DNA of 64,000 nucleotides, taken from contig NZ_RKHR01000007.1 of NCBI RefSeq assembly GCF_003752585.1, positions 68,917 to 132,916 on the forward strand. Direction: 5' to 3'. Positions 55,518 through 64,000 of the stretch are shown piece after piece. The notes beneath the pieces were generated by a model that was not told where the DNA came from, did not search any database, and saw only the letters and a list, made by a program, of their open reading frames with translations. The stretch's first letter is position 1. Every line of letters begins with the position of its first letter. Made by a program: the position numbers and the translations under genes. The stretch is from Sinobacterium caligoides. Its GTDB lineage: Bacteria; Pseudomonadota; Gammaproteobacteria; Pseudomonadales; Sinobacteriaceae.

Positions 55518-56139
55518 AAATTATCCTTCCAAGGCCTTCAATGACCGAGTAATTGTCAGCTGGCAAGGCACCAGCCTGTGCTTAGATGGCCGCTACTATC
55601 CAGTAAAATTGGGGCCAGAGCCATGCGTAATTATTCCTATTTTTACCTCTACTTTTACCGCTATTTTTCCCCCTACTGTTACAATCATATCGCAGCCACT
55701 CTGTTGCTCTGCTGCGTTTGTCCACAATAGCGCCGTCCACCGCGAAGATACGCACAAGTTCGCCGAGTAATCGTGCCATAAAGCCCGCCATTACCTTCGC
55801 GCCGCCAAACTACCCACAATCAATCGGCAACAAAAACGCTTGCTTCTATTCAGCGGAGCGGGTATTTAAAGAAATTTGAGCTAACCCTGCATACATAGTG
55901 CCAAGTTTCCCATATGGGCAAAAAACGATCATCAGCGGTAACACCGCACCCCCACTACGTTAGACTGTTCTGCACCCGGCTTATGCACTTAGTTACACAC
56001 AGAAACAGGGGACAACCTAAAACAAGTTATTTATACACAAGCGGACATGTAGCCAAGCGGAGAGTTACCCACAAATCTGTGGGTAAAAGCAAAAAACCGC
56101 CCGAAGGCGGTTTGTTATCATCACTCACGAAACGTTTTG
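55518..56139. other. Intergenic region with 12-bp imperfect repeats and hairpins
   Basis: 622 bases without a defensible gene. Four imperfect 12-bp T-rich units (TATTTTTACCTC, TACTTTTACCGC and so on) lie at 55638-55685. A perfect 9-bp hairpin TTACCCACA/TGTGGGTAA occupies 56065-56086. It is followed by a terminator at 56092-56117 for the TonB receptor gene. Confidence 0.45.
56065..56117 (-). terminator. Tandem hairpins terminating the TonB receptor transcript
   Basis: On the minus strand, AACCGCC pairs with GGCGGTT (56096-56115) and runs into six T. Beyond it a second perfect stem TTACCCACA/TGTGGGTAA (56065-56086) follows. The receptor stop is 23 bases before the first hairpin. Confidence 0.8.
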
Positions 56140-58545
56140 TTAGAAGCGGTAACCGCCCTGCAGCGCGACTGTTCTCGGTGCCTCAACAAAGCCATATTGA
56201 CTCTTATAGCCAAACGTCGTCGCTAGCGGCGTGTCAGCGGAATAGCTAACCACCTCGCGATCGCTGAGGTTCTTGCCCACGAGGGCGACATCCCAGCTAC
56301 CATCCTCGGCACCAATACCCAAGCGTGCATTGATCATCGTGTAGGCGCCCTGTTTGGTGTCCTCCTCTAAGTTACCGGCGGTGTAATAGCTGTCCTTAAA
56401 CAGCAGGTCTAGATTCGCCATCAACTCAAGGCCGCTGTCACCCAAGGGTCGTGCATACTCGGTCATCAAGTTCGCCGTCCACGGTGACACATACTGATTG
56501 GTTTCGCCGTCACGATTACAGTTCGTACCATCGACCGAGCTCGGTGTCTCAAAGGCTCGACACGGGCCACTGTCATAGTCGCCGAATTCAAAGTCGAGGT
56601 AGGCGATCGAGCTGCCAAAGGTCAGGTATTCGGTGGCGCGGAAACGGCCATCCAGTTCAAAGCCCTGGCTTACCGCGCTAGCAGCGTTGCCCACGTTGAA
56701 GCCGAGGGTGCCGTCAAAGACAGAAACCTGCAGGTCATCGTATTCTGTGCGATACAGCGCCGCATTCAGCGTCGCGCGACCACCGAGTAGACGCGACTTG
56801 AAGCCCGCCTCGTAGCTCAACGCCTCCTCATCATCAAACTCAAACGTCCCCGGTACACTACCCTGAACATTGCCCGGTGCAGGAACGTTATTTGAGCGCG
56901 CATCAAAGCCTCCAGATTTAAAACCACTGGCGATCGTTACGTAGCCCATGATGTCATCGTTGAGGTCGTATTGCAGTGTCACCATCGGTGCGAAGTTCGA
57001 CTTCTTACGCTCATCTTTTAAGTCCATCTCATAGACCTGAAAAGCATTATTAAATACCGCTGCCGCCATTGCCGCTTGTACCGGGTCAGAGAAGAGCGAA
57101 CCGTCGAGTAGCCCAAAACGCAACGTCTTCTCCGCTTCCTTCTTCTCCTCGGAATAACGACCACCGGCAATGGCGCGGAAGCGCTCACTGATATTCCAGG
57201 TGGCCTGGGCAAACAGCGACCACTCACTGCTATCCTGAGTCAGCTCACGCGGTGACGCAGTCCCCAGAATCGCCTGGCCAAAACCAGGCCCCTTCCCTGC
57301 GTCAATAAACTTCTGCTCCATCACCGGCCCCATTGTGCTCGTGTTATTGATGCGGAAGTTATCATTAAAATCCAGCTCGCTGCTCTGCAGGTAACCGCCG
57401 ACAATATATTCGACGCTCTGGCCGATAGGTGAGCTGAAGCGCACCTCTTGACTGTACTGTTTGTAGTCTTCCTGTGACTGCAGGGTAAAGGTGTTAGCAC
57501 CGGTGAAGTCGCAGTCGCACATCTCATCGTAGTCATAGGCCAGGTAGCCGCTGATGAAGGTGAGTTGGCTATCATCGTCGAAGCTGTAATCGAACTGCAA
57601 CGCCGCACTGGTGACGTTGTTTTCAGAGGAATCGCCGTTCGAAGAGCGCTTATAGTCAAGCTCCTCATTCATTACTGACGGATCTTGGGCCATACCAACA
57701 GCGAGGAACTGGCCAAAGGTGGCACCTGGTGCCGGACTGGCTGCACCACCTGGGTTCGCGGTGATAATCTCAATCTGCCGCCCCTTATTATCGAAGCTGT
57801 CGTGCTGCAGCTTCAGTGTCGCCTCAAGCTGCTCGGTAAAGGCCACCGACAAGGTACCGCGTACACTCTGCTCGTCGCGCGACGGCTCGTCCTTGCCGCT
57901 GGTGAGGTTCTCGATGTAACCGTCAGTCTCGAACTTACGCAGCGCTAGACGCCCACCAACCTTATCGGTCAACGGGCCAGACACCACACCGGTCAACTCT
58001 TTGCTGCCGTACTCGGGCTCATAACTTGCGGTCACCTCCCCCTGAAACTCGTCACTGGGCTTGGCGGTATGCAGGTCGATGGCGCCGGCGATCGAGTTCT
58101 TACCGAATAAGATCATCTGCGGGCCACGCAGTACTTCGACGCGCTCTAAGTCAAGGAAGGGCGCGCGTGTTAGCTGTGCACGACCATGGTAGATGCCATC
58201 GACATACATGCCGACAGACTGCTCAAAGCCCTGGTTAATGCCGGAGCCAATGCCGCGAATATAAATATTGGTACCGATGCCGGTCTCGGTCATCGTTAGA
58301 TTGGGGACGTAACTTTGCAAGCCTTCTAGACGGTCGATACCCGCCTCGTACATTTTCTCGCCGCTAACGGCGCTGACAGATACCGGCACATCCTGTAGGT
58401 TTTCGACCCGCTTCTGCGCTGTGACCACCACCTCTTCCAGCTGCATTGAGGCCTCTGCGGCATGACTTGCATTGCTCGCCGAGCTCAATAATGCTGCCGC
58501 GGCAACGGCCTGCACCAACGGTCTAATAGTGAATCCTTTATGATT
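56140..58545 (-). CDS. TonB-dependent outer-membrane receptor
   Basis: The 801-residue receptor has a signal peptide ending near SHAAEA (about 31). A TonB box-like LEEVVVTAQKRVENLQDVPV precedes the plug, which has RLEGLQSYVPNLTM, NIYIRGIGSGINQGFEQSVG and VEVLRGPQMILFGKNSIAGA. The barrel (about 170-801) has the late motif GFKSGGFDARSNN, typical of the Sphingomonad/marine FecA-like subfamily, and ends VALQGGYRF. The substrate is unknown: such receptors take siderophores, oligosaccharides or aromatic compounds. The start at 58545 is supported by GGAG; the frame reaches 15 codons further. Confidence 0.87.
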   Translation of the reverse strand, partial: NHKGFTIRPLVQAVAAAALLSSASNASHAAEASMQLEEVVVTAQKRVENLQDVPVSVSAVSGEKMYEAGIDRLEGLQSYVPNLTMTETGIGTNIYIRGIGSGINQGFEQSVGMYVDGIYHGRAQLTRAPFLDLERVEVLRGPQMILFGKNSIAGAIDLHTAKPSDEFQGEVTASYEPEYGSKELTGVVSGPLTDKVGGRLALRKFETDGYIENLTSGKDEPSRDEQSVRGTLSVAFTEQLEATLKLQHDSFDNKGRQIEIITANPGGAASPAPGATFGQFLAVGMAQDPSVMNEELDYKRSSNGDSSENNVTSAALQFDYSFDDDSQLTFISGYLAYDYDEMCDCDFTGANTFTLQSQEDYKQYSQEVRFSSPIGQSVEYIVGGYLQSSELDFNDNFRINNTSTMGPVMEQKFIDAGKGPGFGQAILGTASPRELTQDSSEWSLFAQATWNISERFRAIAGGRYSEEKKEAEKTLRFGLLDGSLFSDPVQAAMAAAVFNNAFQVYEMDLKDERKKSNFAPMVTLQYDLNDDIMGYVTIASGFKSGGFDARSNNVPAPGNVQGSVPGTFEFDDEEALSYEAGFKSRLLGGRATLNAALYRTEYDDLQVSVFDGTLGFNVGNAASAVSQGFELDGRFRATEYLTFGSSIAYLDFEFGDYDSGPCRAFETPSSVDGTNCNRDGETNQYVSPWTANLMTEYARPLGDSGLELMANLDLLFKDSYYTAGNLEEDTKQGAYTMINARLGIGAEDGSWDVALVGKNLSDREVVSYSADTPLATTFGYKSQYGFVEAPRTVALQGGYRF

Positions 58546-58919
58546 CATAACATCTCCATACGTGTTTGTTATTTTAATTCCCTGAGTCACTCTTCCCGGT
58601 GTTTACTCATTTTTTAATATCGCCAGCATTGCCGACACAACGTCACTGTTAACTTATCGTAACAATCGATCCCTCGGCTGTGCAAACAGGCTCAATGTAT
58701 TAATAAGCCGTGTGGTAACGAAAGACACGACGCAAACGAGCACAATCGTTACCCCCTGCCACATCAGACCAGTCTTTCCGTGGTAATGGTGCACAAAACG
58801 ACGCGAGATTTATATCAATGATGACCATAATCACTATAGGAAATTAGCCATAGGGGGCTGCTATTCAGCACGCAGAGGCGCTAGAACAAACTCACTGTGG
58901 TGATCCTTACCTTAATCGA
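58546..58919. other. Intergenic region upstream of TonB receptor
   Basis: 374 bases holding the receptor promoter and the 3' flank of nfo. I see no Fur box, long palindrome or coding potential. Confidence 0.4.
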
Positions 58920-59783
58920 TTACTGGTCGACGCTAGCTTCACGGTGCTGCCAACGTTTTAACATCGCAATTTCATCACGCCAGATCGAACTGTCGATAGT
59001 CTCCAATACCATCGGTATATCATTGAATCGCTCATCTTGCATGATGAACTCAAACACCGCAACGCCTAAATGCCCATCCAACAGAGAATGGTGTCGATCC
59101 TTTTTCGAAGCAAACTCCGCCTTCGAACCGTTCAAGTGCATGGCTCGCAAATAATCGAAACCGACGATGCGCTCAAACTCGGCAAAGACCTGCTCACAAC
59201 TAGCTGCTGTGCGTAGGTCGTAGCCGGCAACAAAGGTGTGGCAGGTATCGAGACAGACACCGACCCGGGATTTATCCTCAACCCGATCGATGATTGCCGC
59301 TAGGTGCTCAAAACGGTAGCCGAGGTTACTGCCCTGACCGGCCGTATTCTCAATCACTGCGGTGATCCCCTTAGTCTGTGCCAAGGCAATGTTGATCGAT
59401 TCAGCGATGCGCGCCAAGCAGTCGTCTATGGAGATCTTATTGAGGTGTGAGCCGGGGTGAAAGTTCAGCAAGCTCAGCCCCAGTTGTTGGCAACGCTGCA
59501 GTTCATCGAGAAAGGCAGCACGGGACTTCGCCAACGCCTCCTGCTCCGGGTGGCCAAGATTAATCAGGTAGCTATCGTGCGGTAGAATCTGCTGCGGTGA
59601 AAAACCGAGACGCCGGCAATTATCCTTAAAGGCGCCGATGCTCTCTTCAGTCAGCGGCTTGGCCTCCCAGCGGCGCTGATTTTTTGTGAAGAAAGCAAAG
59701 GCTGTCGCCCCCAATTCCGCCGCATTCAGCGGTGCGTTTTCAACGCCACCGCTGGCACTGACATGTGCTCCGACATATTTCAT
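58920..59783 (-). CDS. nfo: Endonuclease IV
   Basis: The 287-residue TIM-barrel AP endonuclease (E. coli Nfo has 285) has [17 protein letters not shown] at the start and [14 protein letters not shown]. Metal-ligand segments are [54 protein letters not shown] and MVLETID. It cleaves DNA 5' to abasic sites and nicks at oxidised bases, using three zinc ions. It lies 72 bases downstream of the truncated haemoglobin gene on the same strand, with a hairpin between. Confidence 0.93.
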   Translation of the reverse strand: MKYVGAHVSASGGVENAPLNAAELGATAFAFFTKNQRRWEAKPLTEESIGAFKDNCRRLGFSPQQILPHDSYLINLGHPEQEALAKSRAAFLDELQRCQQLGLSLLNFHPGSHLNKISIDDCLARIAESINIALAQTKGITAVIENTAGQGSNLGYRFEHLAAIIDRVEDKSRVGVCLDTCHTFVAGYDLRTAASCEQVFAEFERIVGFDYLRAMHLNGSKAEFASKKDRHHSLLDGHLGVAVFEFIMQDERFNDIPMVLETIDSSIWRDEIAMLKRWQHREASVDQ

Positions 59784-59807
59784 GACGCGAGATCCTCAAC
59801 CGAAGAA

Positions 59808-59832
59808 GCCGCCACAGCATAGCTGTGACGGC
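59808..59832. other. Hairpin between truncated haemoglobin and nfo
   Basis: GCCGCCACAGC (59808-59818) pairs with GCTGTGACGGC (59822-59832) with one mismatch and a three-base loop. There is no strong T-run on the minus strand, so it could be an attenuator or processing site rather than a full terminator. Confidence 0.5.
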
Positions 59833-59855
59833 GAAGAAAACAAAAAGTGTTTTAG

Positions 59856-60290
59856 TTAAACGGGTTGCTGCTGTCGCGCCTGCTGTGAGACGACACGACT
59901 GCGCTCAGCCGGCCGATAGAGCTCGCGCAACAGGTAGGCTTTAAAATCTTCGGCATAGGGCTGCTGTTCTAATGCCACCGCCATGCAGCGCAGCCAGGCA
60001 TCCCGCCCCTGTTCATCAATGTCCAGGTGAGCGTGGGCGCGAGGAATCGCGATCGCGCCATACTTCTCACGGTACAAACGCGGCCCACCGAGCCAGCCAG
60101 CGAGAAAACGCGCCAGCTTATCCGTCGATTCCTCGAGATCCTGCGGGTGCATGTCGCGAATCAGCTGCGCCTCTGGCAACTCATCCATCGCACGGTAGAA
60201 GGCTGTCGTCAGCCTTTGCAGGCCCTCAAATTGACCTGCTGCTTGATACGATGCATCGCCATCACCATAGGCTCGCTGTTCTACACTCAT
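59856..60290 (-). CDS. Group II truncated haemoglobin
   Basis: This 144-residue globin has the 2/2 fold with family wording LTTAFYRAMDELPEAQLIRD, LARFLAGWLGGP and YREKYGAIAIPRAHAHLDI. The proximal haem histidine is most likely H86, ten residues before RDAWLRCM, whose W99 is the group II G8 tryptophan. Proteins of this group bind O2 or handle NO and peroxide. Its start lies 11 bases after the tolB stop on the same strand, so it is probably transcribed with the tol operon, which is unusual. Confidence 0.87.
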   Translation of the reverse strand: MSVEQRAYGDGDASYQAAGQFEGLQRLTTAFYRAMDELPEAQLIRDMHPQDLEESTDKLARFLAGWLGGPRLYREKYGAIAIPRAHAHLDIDEQGRDAWLRCMAVALEQQPYAEDFKAYLLRELYRPAERSRVVSQQARQQQPV

Positions 60291-60300
60291 ACTATCTCTC

Positions 60301-61593
60301 TTAATTCAAAAACGGTGACCACGAAGGCTCACGCACATCACCCTGCTTAGAGGGCAGGTTGAAGCGTGCACCACCGTCGATAGAGACCGCTGATAAGATG
60401 CTGCGGCCGCCTTTCTTCGTCGCGTAAAGCATCATCGAGCCATTGGGTGCCACGGTGGGCGACTCATCCAGCGCGTTACCACTGAGCATACGCAGTGTGC
60501 CACGCTCGAGGTTCTGCAGTGCAATGTGGAAGTCTCCGCCGCGCTCAGAGCGATGCACCATAACGATGCCACTACCATCACGCAACACGCGAGCACGCGC
60601 ATTATAAGCACCCTGGAAGGTCACACGTTCCTGCCAGTTATCGCCGAGGTTGACCCGGTAGATCTGCGGGCTACCGCCCTTGTCCGAGGTGTAGAGGATC
60701 GACTTGCCATCGTTACTCCAGCTCGGCTCCGTCTCGATTGCATAGTGCTTGGTGACGCGAGTCAGGCGTTTCGTCGCCAGGTCCATGATATAGATATCCG
60801 GGCTGCCGTCTTTGGAGAGCACCATCGCTAACTTCTTGCCATCGGGTGAATAAGAAGGGGCACTATTGAGGCCCTTAAAGTTGGTCAGCTTCTCTCGCTT
60901 CGCCGTCGCCAGCACCTGACGATAGATCGCCGGACGTGTCGACTCGAAAGAGACATAGGCAATCTCCTTGCCGTTAGGTGACCAAGTCGGCGACAAAATA
61001 GGGTGGCCGGAGCTAAGTATCGACTTTTCACGCTGACCATCGGCATCGGCCATCATCAGATTGTATTGGTACTCGCCAGCGCCGAGAGGGCGACGATTCA
61101 CATAGAGGATCTTAGTCGAGAAAGCACCACGCATACCGGTTAGCTTTTCGAAGATCTGGTCGCTGGCGAGGTGAGCCATATCACGCAGGCCACTCAGTGT
61201 GCCGGTAACACGGTTTGAGAGGATCAGTCGCTGCCCACCCACATCGTAAACCTCATAGGCCAAACGGTAGCCTGTCGCCTCCTTGGTTACCTTGCCTATG
61301 ACCAGGTAGTCGGAGCCGACGGCGCGCCAATCCCGGTAGTAGACCTCACTCTGCTTGGTCGGGTGCCCCAACATATCACCACGCGCAAGAGGCGAGAACT
61401 GGCCCGAGTAGAGTAAGTCATTGGAGATAATAGCGGTCAAATCTTCCGACAAGCCCTGGCTACCGGCGAAAGGCACGATCGCTATCGGCGTCGGATTATC
61501 CTGCCCCTGTGTAATTTCAATAGTCAGTTGTGCGCTTGCCACACTGGCAAACAACACACTGATGATCAGCGTGCATCGGGTTAACCACTTCAC
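60301..61593 (-). CDS. tolB: Tol-Pal system protein TolB
   Basis: The 430-residue periplasmic protein starts at a GTG overlapping the tolA stop by four bases (GTGA). The signal peptide ends at SVASA (about 21). An N-terminal alpha/beta domain has IAIVPFAGSQGLSED and DYLVIGKVTKEATGYRLAYE. The C-terminal six-bladed WD40-like propeller carries repeated SPNGKEIAYVS, SPDGKKLAMVLS, SNDGKSILYTSD and PNGSMMLYATK blades. It links TolA energy transfer to the lipoprotein Pal for outer-membrane constriction. The expected pal gene does not follow. Confidence 0.94.
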   Translation of the reverse strand: MKWLTRCTLIISVLFASVASAQLTIEITQGQDNPTPIAIVPFAGSQGLSEDLTAIISNDLLYSGQFSPLARGDMLGHPTKQSEVYYRDWRAVGSDYLVIGKVTKEATGYRLAYEVYDVGGQRLILSNRVTGTLSGLRDMAHLASDQIFEKLTGMRGAFSTKILYVNRRPLGAGEYQYNLMMADADGQREKSILSSGHPILSPTWSPNGKEIAYVSFESTRPAIYRQVLATAKREKLTNFKGLNSAPSYSPDGKKLAMVLSKDGSPDIYIMDLATKRLTRVTKHYAIETEPSWSNDGKSILYTSDKGGSPQIYRVNLGDNWQERVTFQGAYNARARVLRDGSGIVMVHRSERGGDFHIALQNLERGTLRMLSGNALDESPTVAPNGSMMLYATKKGGRSILSAVSIDGGARFNLPSKQGDVREPSWSPFLN

Positions 61594-62375
61594 AGGCGTA
61601 AGTCCTCTGGTCTAAATAATAGGTGGAAGTTTCTATAGTTCCGCTCAAAAACAGCCGGCGGCAACTCTTGTAGTTCTGGGAAGCGCTCGGCTTTACGTAC
61701 CGCCTTCACCGCCGATTGATCAAACACTGCGCTACCGCTCGATCGTTCAATCTCGACACTGACCACCTCTCCCGTCGGCACTAAGGTAATGATCAGCAAG
61801 ACCTCCATATCGTTGCGCGCACTCGGTGGCCGGCTCCAGTTAGACTCTACCCGCTCTTGAATAATACTCATATAGCTGGCCGCTAACTCTTGATCACTGG
61901 CCTCTTGAGCAAGCCGGTCCTCTTCCGCCACTGCCGCCAGTAACGCCTGCTCACGGCGCTCACGCTCCAATTGCTCGCGCTTACGCTGCTCTTCTTCGGC
62001 CTTCGCCTTGCGCTCTTCGGCCTCTTGCTTCGCTTTTTCTTCCGCCTTGTGATCAATCTTCGGCTTCGGCTTCACTTTTGGCTTCGGCTTCACCACGGGT
62101 TTAGGCTTGGGCTTCGGTTTAACGACTGGCTTGGGTTTCGGTTTCGGTTTGGGTTTCTCCGCGACTTTCGGCTTAGCCACCGGCTTCGGTTTAGCGACCG
62201 GCTGCGCCTTAATTTTCACCAGCTTCGCTTGCACGAACTGTGGTGTTTTCGGCGTGAACGGCTTTTTCTCCGGCTGCCAGTTAGACATCAACAACCAAAG
62301 CAAGCCGCCGTGTAACAACAACGTCACCAGCACTGGGATGATGTAACTCTGCAGGGCTCTCTGCATCTTCGTCAT
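61590..62375 (-). CDS. tolA: Tol-Pal system protein TolA
   Basis: The 261-residue protein has one N-terminal transmembrane helix (about 12-31, with LLHGGLLWLL). A Lys-Pro-rich segment (about 55-115, repeated KPKPKP) follows, then a charged helical region (about 115-160, EEKAKQEAEERKAKAEEEQR). The C-terminal TonB/TolA-type domain (about 165-255) has SRPPSARNDMEVLLIITLVP and VFDQSAVKAVRKA. It is shorter than E. coli TolA (421) because the helical middle is compact. It transmits proton-motive force from TolQR to the envelope. Confidence 0.92.
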   Translation of the reverse strand: MTKMQRALQSYIIPVLVTLLLHGGLLWLLMSNWQPEKKPFTPKTPQFVQAKLVKIKAQPVAKPKPVAKPKVAEKPKPKPKPKPVVKPKPKPKPVVKPKPKVKPKPKIDHKAEEKAKQEAEERKAKAEEEQRKREQLERERREQALLAAVAEEDRLAQEASDQELAASYMSIIQERVESNWSRPPSARNDMEVLLIITLVPTGEVVSVEIERSSGSAVFDQSAVKAVRKAERFPELQELPPAVFERNYRNFHLLFRPEDLRL

Positions 62376-62381
62376 GCGCGC

Positions 62382-62795
62382 CTACTTCTCTTCCGTCACT
62401 AGGCCGACACTCGGCGCACCGGCCGCCTGCAGCTGAGCCATTAACGTCACGACCTTGCCATAGGAGACATTGGTATCACCCCACACCAGGATCGGCGTCT
62501 TCGGCTTGCTGCGCATGATCTTAGACACCTGCTCACTAACCTGTTCGATAGTGAGCACCTTGTGGGTATCTTTGCCCAAATTCAAATAGAGCGTACCATC
62601 GTCCTTAATTGAGACAATCAGTGGCTCATCGTCGACCTTGGAGACGGGCTCGGCCGGAGCGTCTGGCAGATCAACCTTCACCCCCTGAGTCAACATCGGC
62701 GCCGTTACCATGAAAATGATTAATAACACCAACATCACATCGATGTAAGGCACGACGTTAATCTCGGCCATACTCTTGCGTTTTCTTTTCGCCAT
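62382..62795 (-). CDS. tolR: Tol-Pal system protein TolR
   Basis: The 137-residue ExbD/TolR protein has a basic N-terminus (AKRKRKSMAEINVVPYIDVM) and a single transmembrane helix MLVLLIIFMVTAPML holding the conserved Asp in YIDVM. The periplasmic domain has VKVDLPDAPAEPV and ends APSVGLVTEEK. It forms the proton-conducting motor with TolQ. It is six bases upstream of tolA. Confidence 0.94.
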   Translation of the reverse strand: MAKRKRKSMAEINVVPYIDVMLVLLIIFMVTAPMLTQGVKVDLPDAPAEPVSKVDDEPLIVSIKDDGTLYLNLGKDTHKVLTIEQVSEQVSKIMRSKPKTPILVWGDTNVSYGKVVTLMAQLQAAGAPSVGLVTEEK

Positions 62796-62835
62796 AATCT
62801 CTATACCTGCACGCTAACGGGGTTCGATCGACACA

Positions 62836-63540
62836 TTATTGCGACGCACTGGTAGTGGTGCGAGCGTGAACTTGTCGGTGCAAAATAGAGGAAAACTCAT
62901 CGGAGAAAGTCTCATACTGGCTGTATAAACTGTCCGAACGAGCCGATAGGCGGTTATAGGCTAACACTGCTGGTATCGCCGCAAACAGCCCCATTGCAGT
63001 CGCCACGAGTGCCTCAGAGATCCCCGGCGCCACCGTCTGCAGGGTCGCCTGATGCGCATTGGCTAAGCCTCGGAACGAACTCATGATACCCCAAACCGTA
63101 CCAAATAAGCCCACGTAGGGACTGGTCGACCCCACCGATGCGAGAAACGGTAGGTTCTGATCGAGTCGCTCTTCCTCACGATTCAAGGCCACGCGCATCG
63201 CACGCTGCGTCCCTTCCATCACCGCATCGGCATCCATTTTTTGCTGGCGCAGGCGAGTGAACTCCTTGAAACCGGCGCGGAATATCGCCTCGCAGCCATC
63301 GCGAGTCTTGCCAGCTTGAGCATCTTCATTGCCATCGCGAAACAGTTGCGCGAGATCCATACCCGACCAAAACTCACCCTCAAAACGCATCTGCTCACGC
63401 TTGGCGCGGCGAAAGAAGAGTGAGCGTCGCACAATCATCGACCACGACACCATCGATGCGAGTAGCAAGGCTAACATCACCATTTGTACCAACAGGCTGG
63501 CGTTAGACACTAGACTCATTATTGACATCTGCTCATTCAC
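62836..63540 (-). CDS. tolQ: Tol-Pal system protein TolQ
   Basis: The 234-residue ExbB/TolQ protein probably starts at GTG as in E. coli. It has a first transmembrane helix (about 15-32), a cytoplasmic segment with FEGEFWSGMDLAQLF and RAMRVALNREEERLDQNL, then two helices containing SVGSTSPYVGLFGTVWGIMS and APGISEALVATAMGLFAAIP, followed by AYNRLS. These are the channel-lining family motifs. It is the motor stator partner of TolR and the first tol gene after ybgC. Confidence 0.94.
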   Translation of the reverse strand: MNEQMSIMSLVSNASLLVQMVMLALLLASMVSWSMIVRRSLFFRRAKREQMRFEGEFWSGMDLAQLFRDGNEDAQAGKTRDGCEAIFRAGFKEFTRLRQQKMDADAVMEGTQRAMRVALNREEERLDQNLPFLASVGSTSPYVGLFGTVWGIMSSFRGLANAHQATLQTVAPGISEALVATAMGLFAAIPAVLAYNRLSARSDSLYSQYETFSDEFSSILHRQVHARTTTSASQ

Positions 63541-63628
63541 GATTGACTTGCTCCATCTCTAAAATAGGTTCAATTAACTGTTTAGTATGCCTGAGTCCAC
63601 GTTATCAAACGCCGACACAGTCACCAAC

Positions 63629-63659
63629 AACCGGTAAAGTTAATCGTAGCTTACCGGTT
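63629..63659. other. Hairpin between ybgC and tolQ
   Basis: AACCGGTAA (63629-63637) and TTACCGGTT (63651-63659) are exact complements across a 13-base loop. It lies in the 225-base gap between the ybgC stop and tolQ start and has no adjacent T-run, so it may be an operator or attenuator. Confidence 0.55.
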
Positions 63660-63765
63660 ACTAACTAATAATCGAGGCATTTCCTACCTCGACTCTCACA
63701 TCTATCAAACTGGGGCGCCATTATCAGTATATTTTAGCCACAGCTTCATTGATGTAGGTTGCACT

Positions 63766-64000
63766 CTAACTGTCTGCCTGCAACGCCTGTCTAATTTCGT
63801 GAGGCATGACACTCGGGCGCATAGTCTGCTTATCGACACAGACTATTTTGACCTCACCTCGACACAACAGTTCAGCACCACAGAATACCTCTTGTTTTAA
63901 TTGCAGGTAGGCGGCACCCGACTTAATTAGCTGCGCCGTCACCCGCAGCTGATCGTCTAATTTCGCCGGTGCCAAGTAATCCGCCTGTACCGACTGCACC
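63766..64000 (-). CDS. ybgC: YbgC-type acyl-CoA thioesterase, C-terminal part (cut by window edge)
   Basis: The frame is open through the right edge; the visible 77 residues are the C-terminal part of a hot-dog-fold thioesterase. SVQADYLAPAKLDDQLRVTA is the family strand, followed by YLQLKQEVFCGAELLCRGEV and KIVCVDKQTMRPSVMP. The catalytic Asp and N-terminus lie outside the window. YbgC is the usual first gene of the tol-pal cluster, which fits tolQ downstream. Confidence 0.88.
   Translation of the reverse strand, partial: VQSVQADYLAPAKLDDQLRVTAQLIKSGAAYLQLKQEVFCGAELLCRGEVKIVCVDKQTMRPSVMPHEIRQALQADS

Noticed and set aside
61971..62315. Leu/Phe/Arg-rich plus-strand frame opposite tolA
   Set aside because: It is the complement of the Lys-Pro repeats of TolA.

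Overview
The window is a contiguous piece of a Gram-negative bacterial chromosome, almost certainly a free-living (probably marine) gammaproteobacterium. The evidence is the Tol system, two TonB-dependent receptors, an artPIQM-ordered transporter, EfpL/YeiP, TopB, YaiI, a DUF3820 protein, a vibriolysin-like M4 protease and a zrg-type zinc operon. The order is not placed with confidence; the gene content would suit Cellvibrionales or related marine lineages. Gene density is normal. There is no phage, insertion sequence, CRISPR array, rRNA or complete tRNA. One short tRNA-like 3' end with a terminator lies near 1.05 kb.

Region by region: (1) 1-9.4 kb is accessory and mostly exported. It holds a partial YD/FN3/thrombospondin-repeat protein, a cytosolic M14 carboxypeptidase, an M4 protease broken by two homopolymer frameshifts, an orphan DUF1629 (immunity-type) protein, an FG-GAP repeat protein and a helix-hairpin-helix protein. 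(2) 9.7-11.2 kb is an FAD-dependent amine oxidoreductase. (3) 11.58-17.06 kb is a zinc-limitation cluster: a Zur-type operator, DUF1826 protein, His-rich ZrgA, YeiR-type GTPase, a DUF3299 lipoprotein, and an ABC ATPase/permease pair. A second Zur-like palindrome lies in the divergent promoter. (4) 17.2-30 kb carries a RecQ-family helicase, an acyltransferase-3/SGNH protein, a Cys-rich lipoprotein, an OprC-like copper receptor, a FUSC/YccS-like membrane protein and an RDD protein. (5) 30-34.5 kb holds a subtilisin-family lipoprotein translationally coupled to a possible Fe(II)/2OG oxygenase-like protein, then YaiI. (6) 34.6-42.1 kb covers lipid and DNA metabolism: FadD, a PsiE-like protein, an MFS-PlsC fusion, and TopB with a near-consensus LexA operator next to its start. 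(7) 42.2-48.4 kb has artPIQM, EfpL, a MATE transporter and a spermidine-synthase-like protein. (8) 48.7-55.5 kb is central metabolism and ribosome rescue: ackA, pta, a hexose-6-P mutarotase, arfB, hopJ, aspA. (9) 56.1-64 kb has a second TonB receptor, nfo, a group II truncated haemoglobin and tolB-tolA-tolR-tolQ-ybgC, without pal or cpoB after tolB.

Three items deserve most attention: the two-operator zinc regulon with a DUF1826 gene at its head, the SOS box on topB, and the tol operon in which a truncated haemoglobin follows tolB where pal normally sits. I found no entirely unknown system. The most open-ended locus is the coupled lipoprotein-subtilase/HxD...H pair at 30.1-33.6 kb.

Start sites were chosen from Shine-Dalgarno spacing and family alignment from memory. 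Several genes start well inside their maximal reading frame (DUF1629, DUF1826, fadD, mutarotase, TonB receptor, subtilase). No database search was possible, so family names rest on motifs and recalled homologues.
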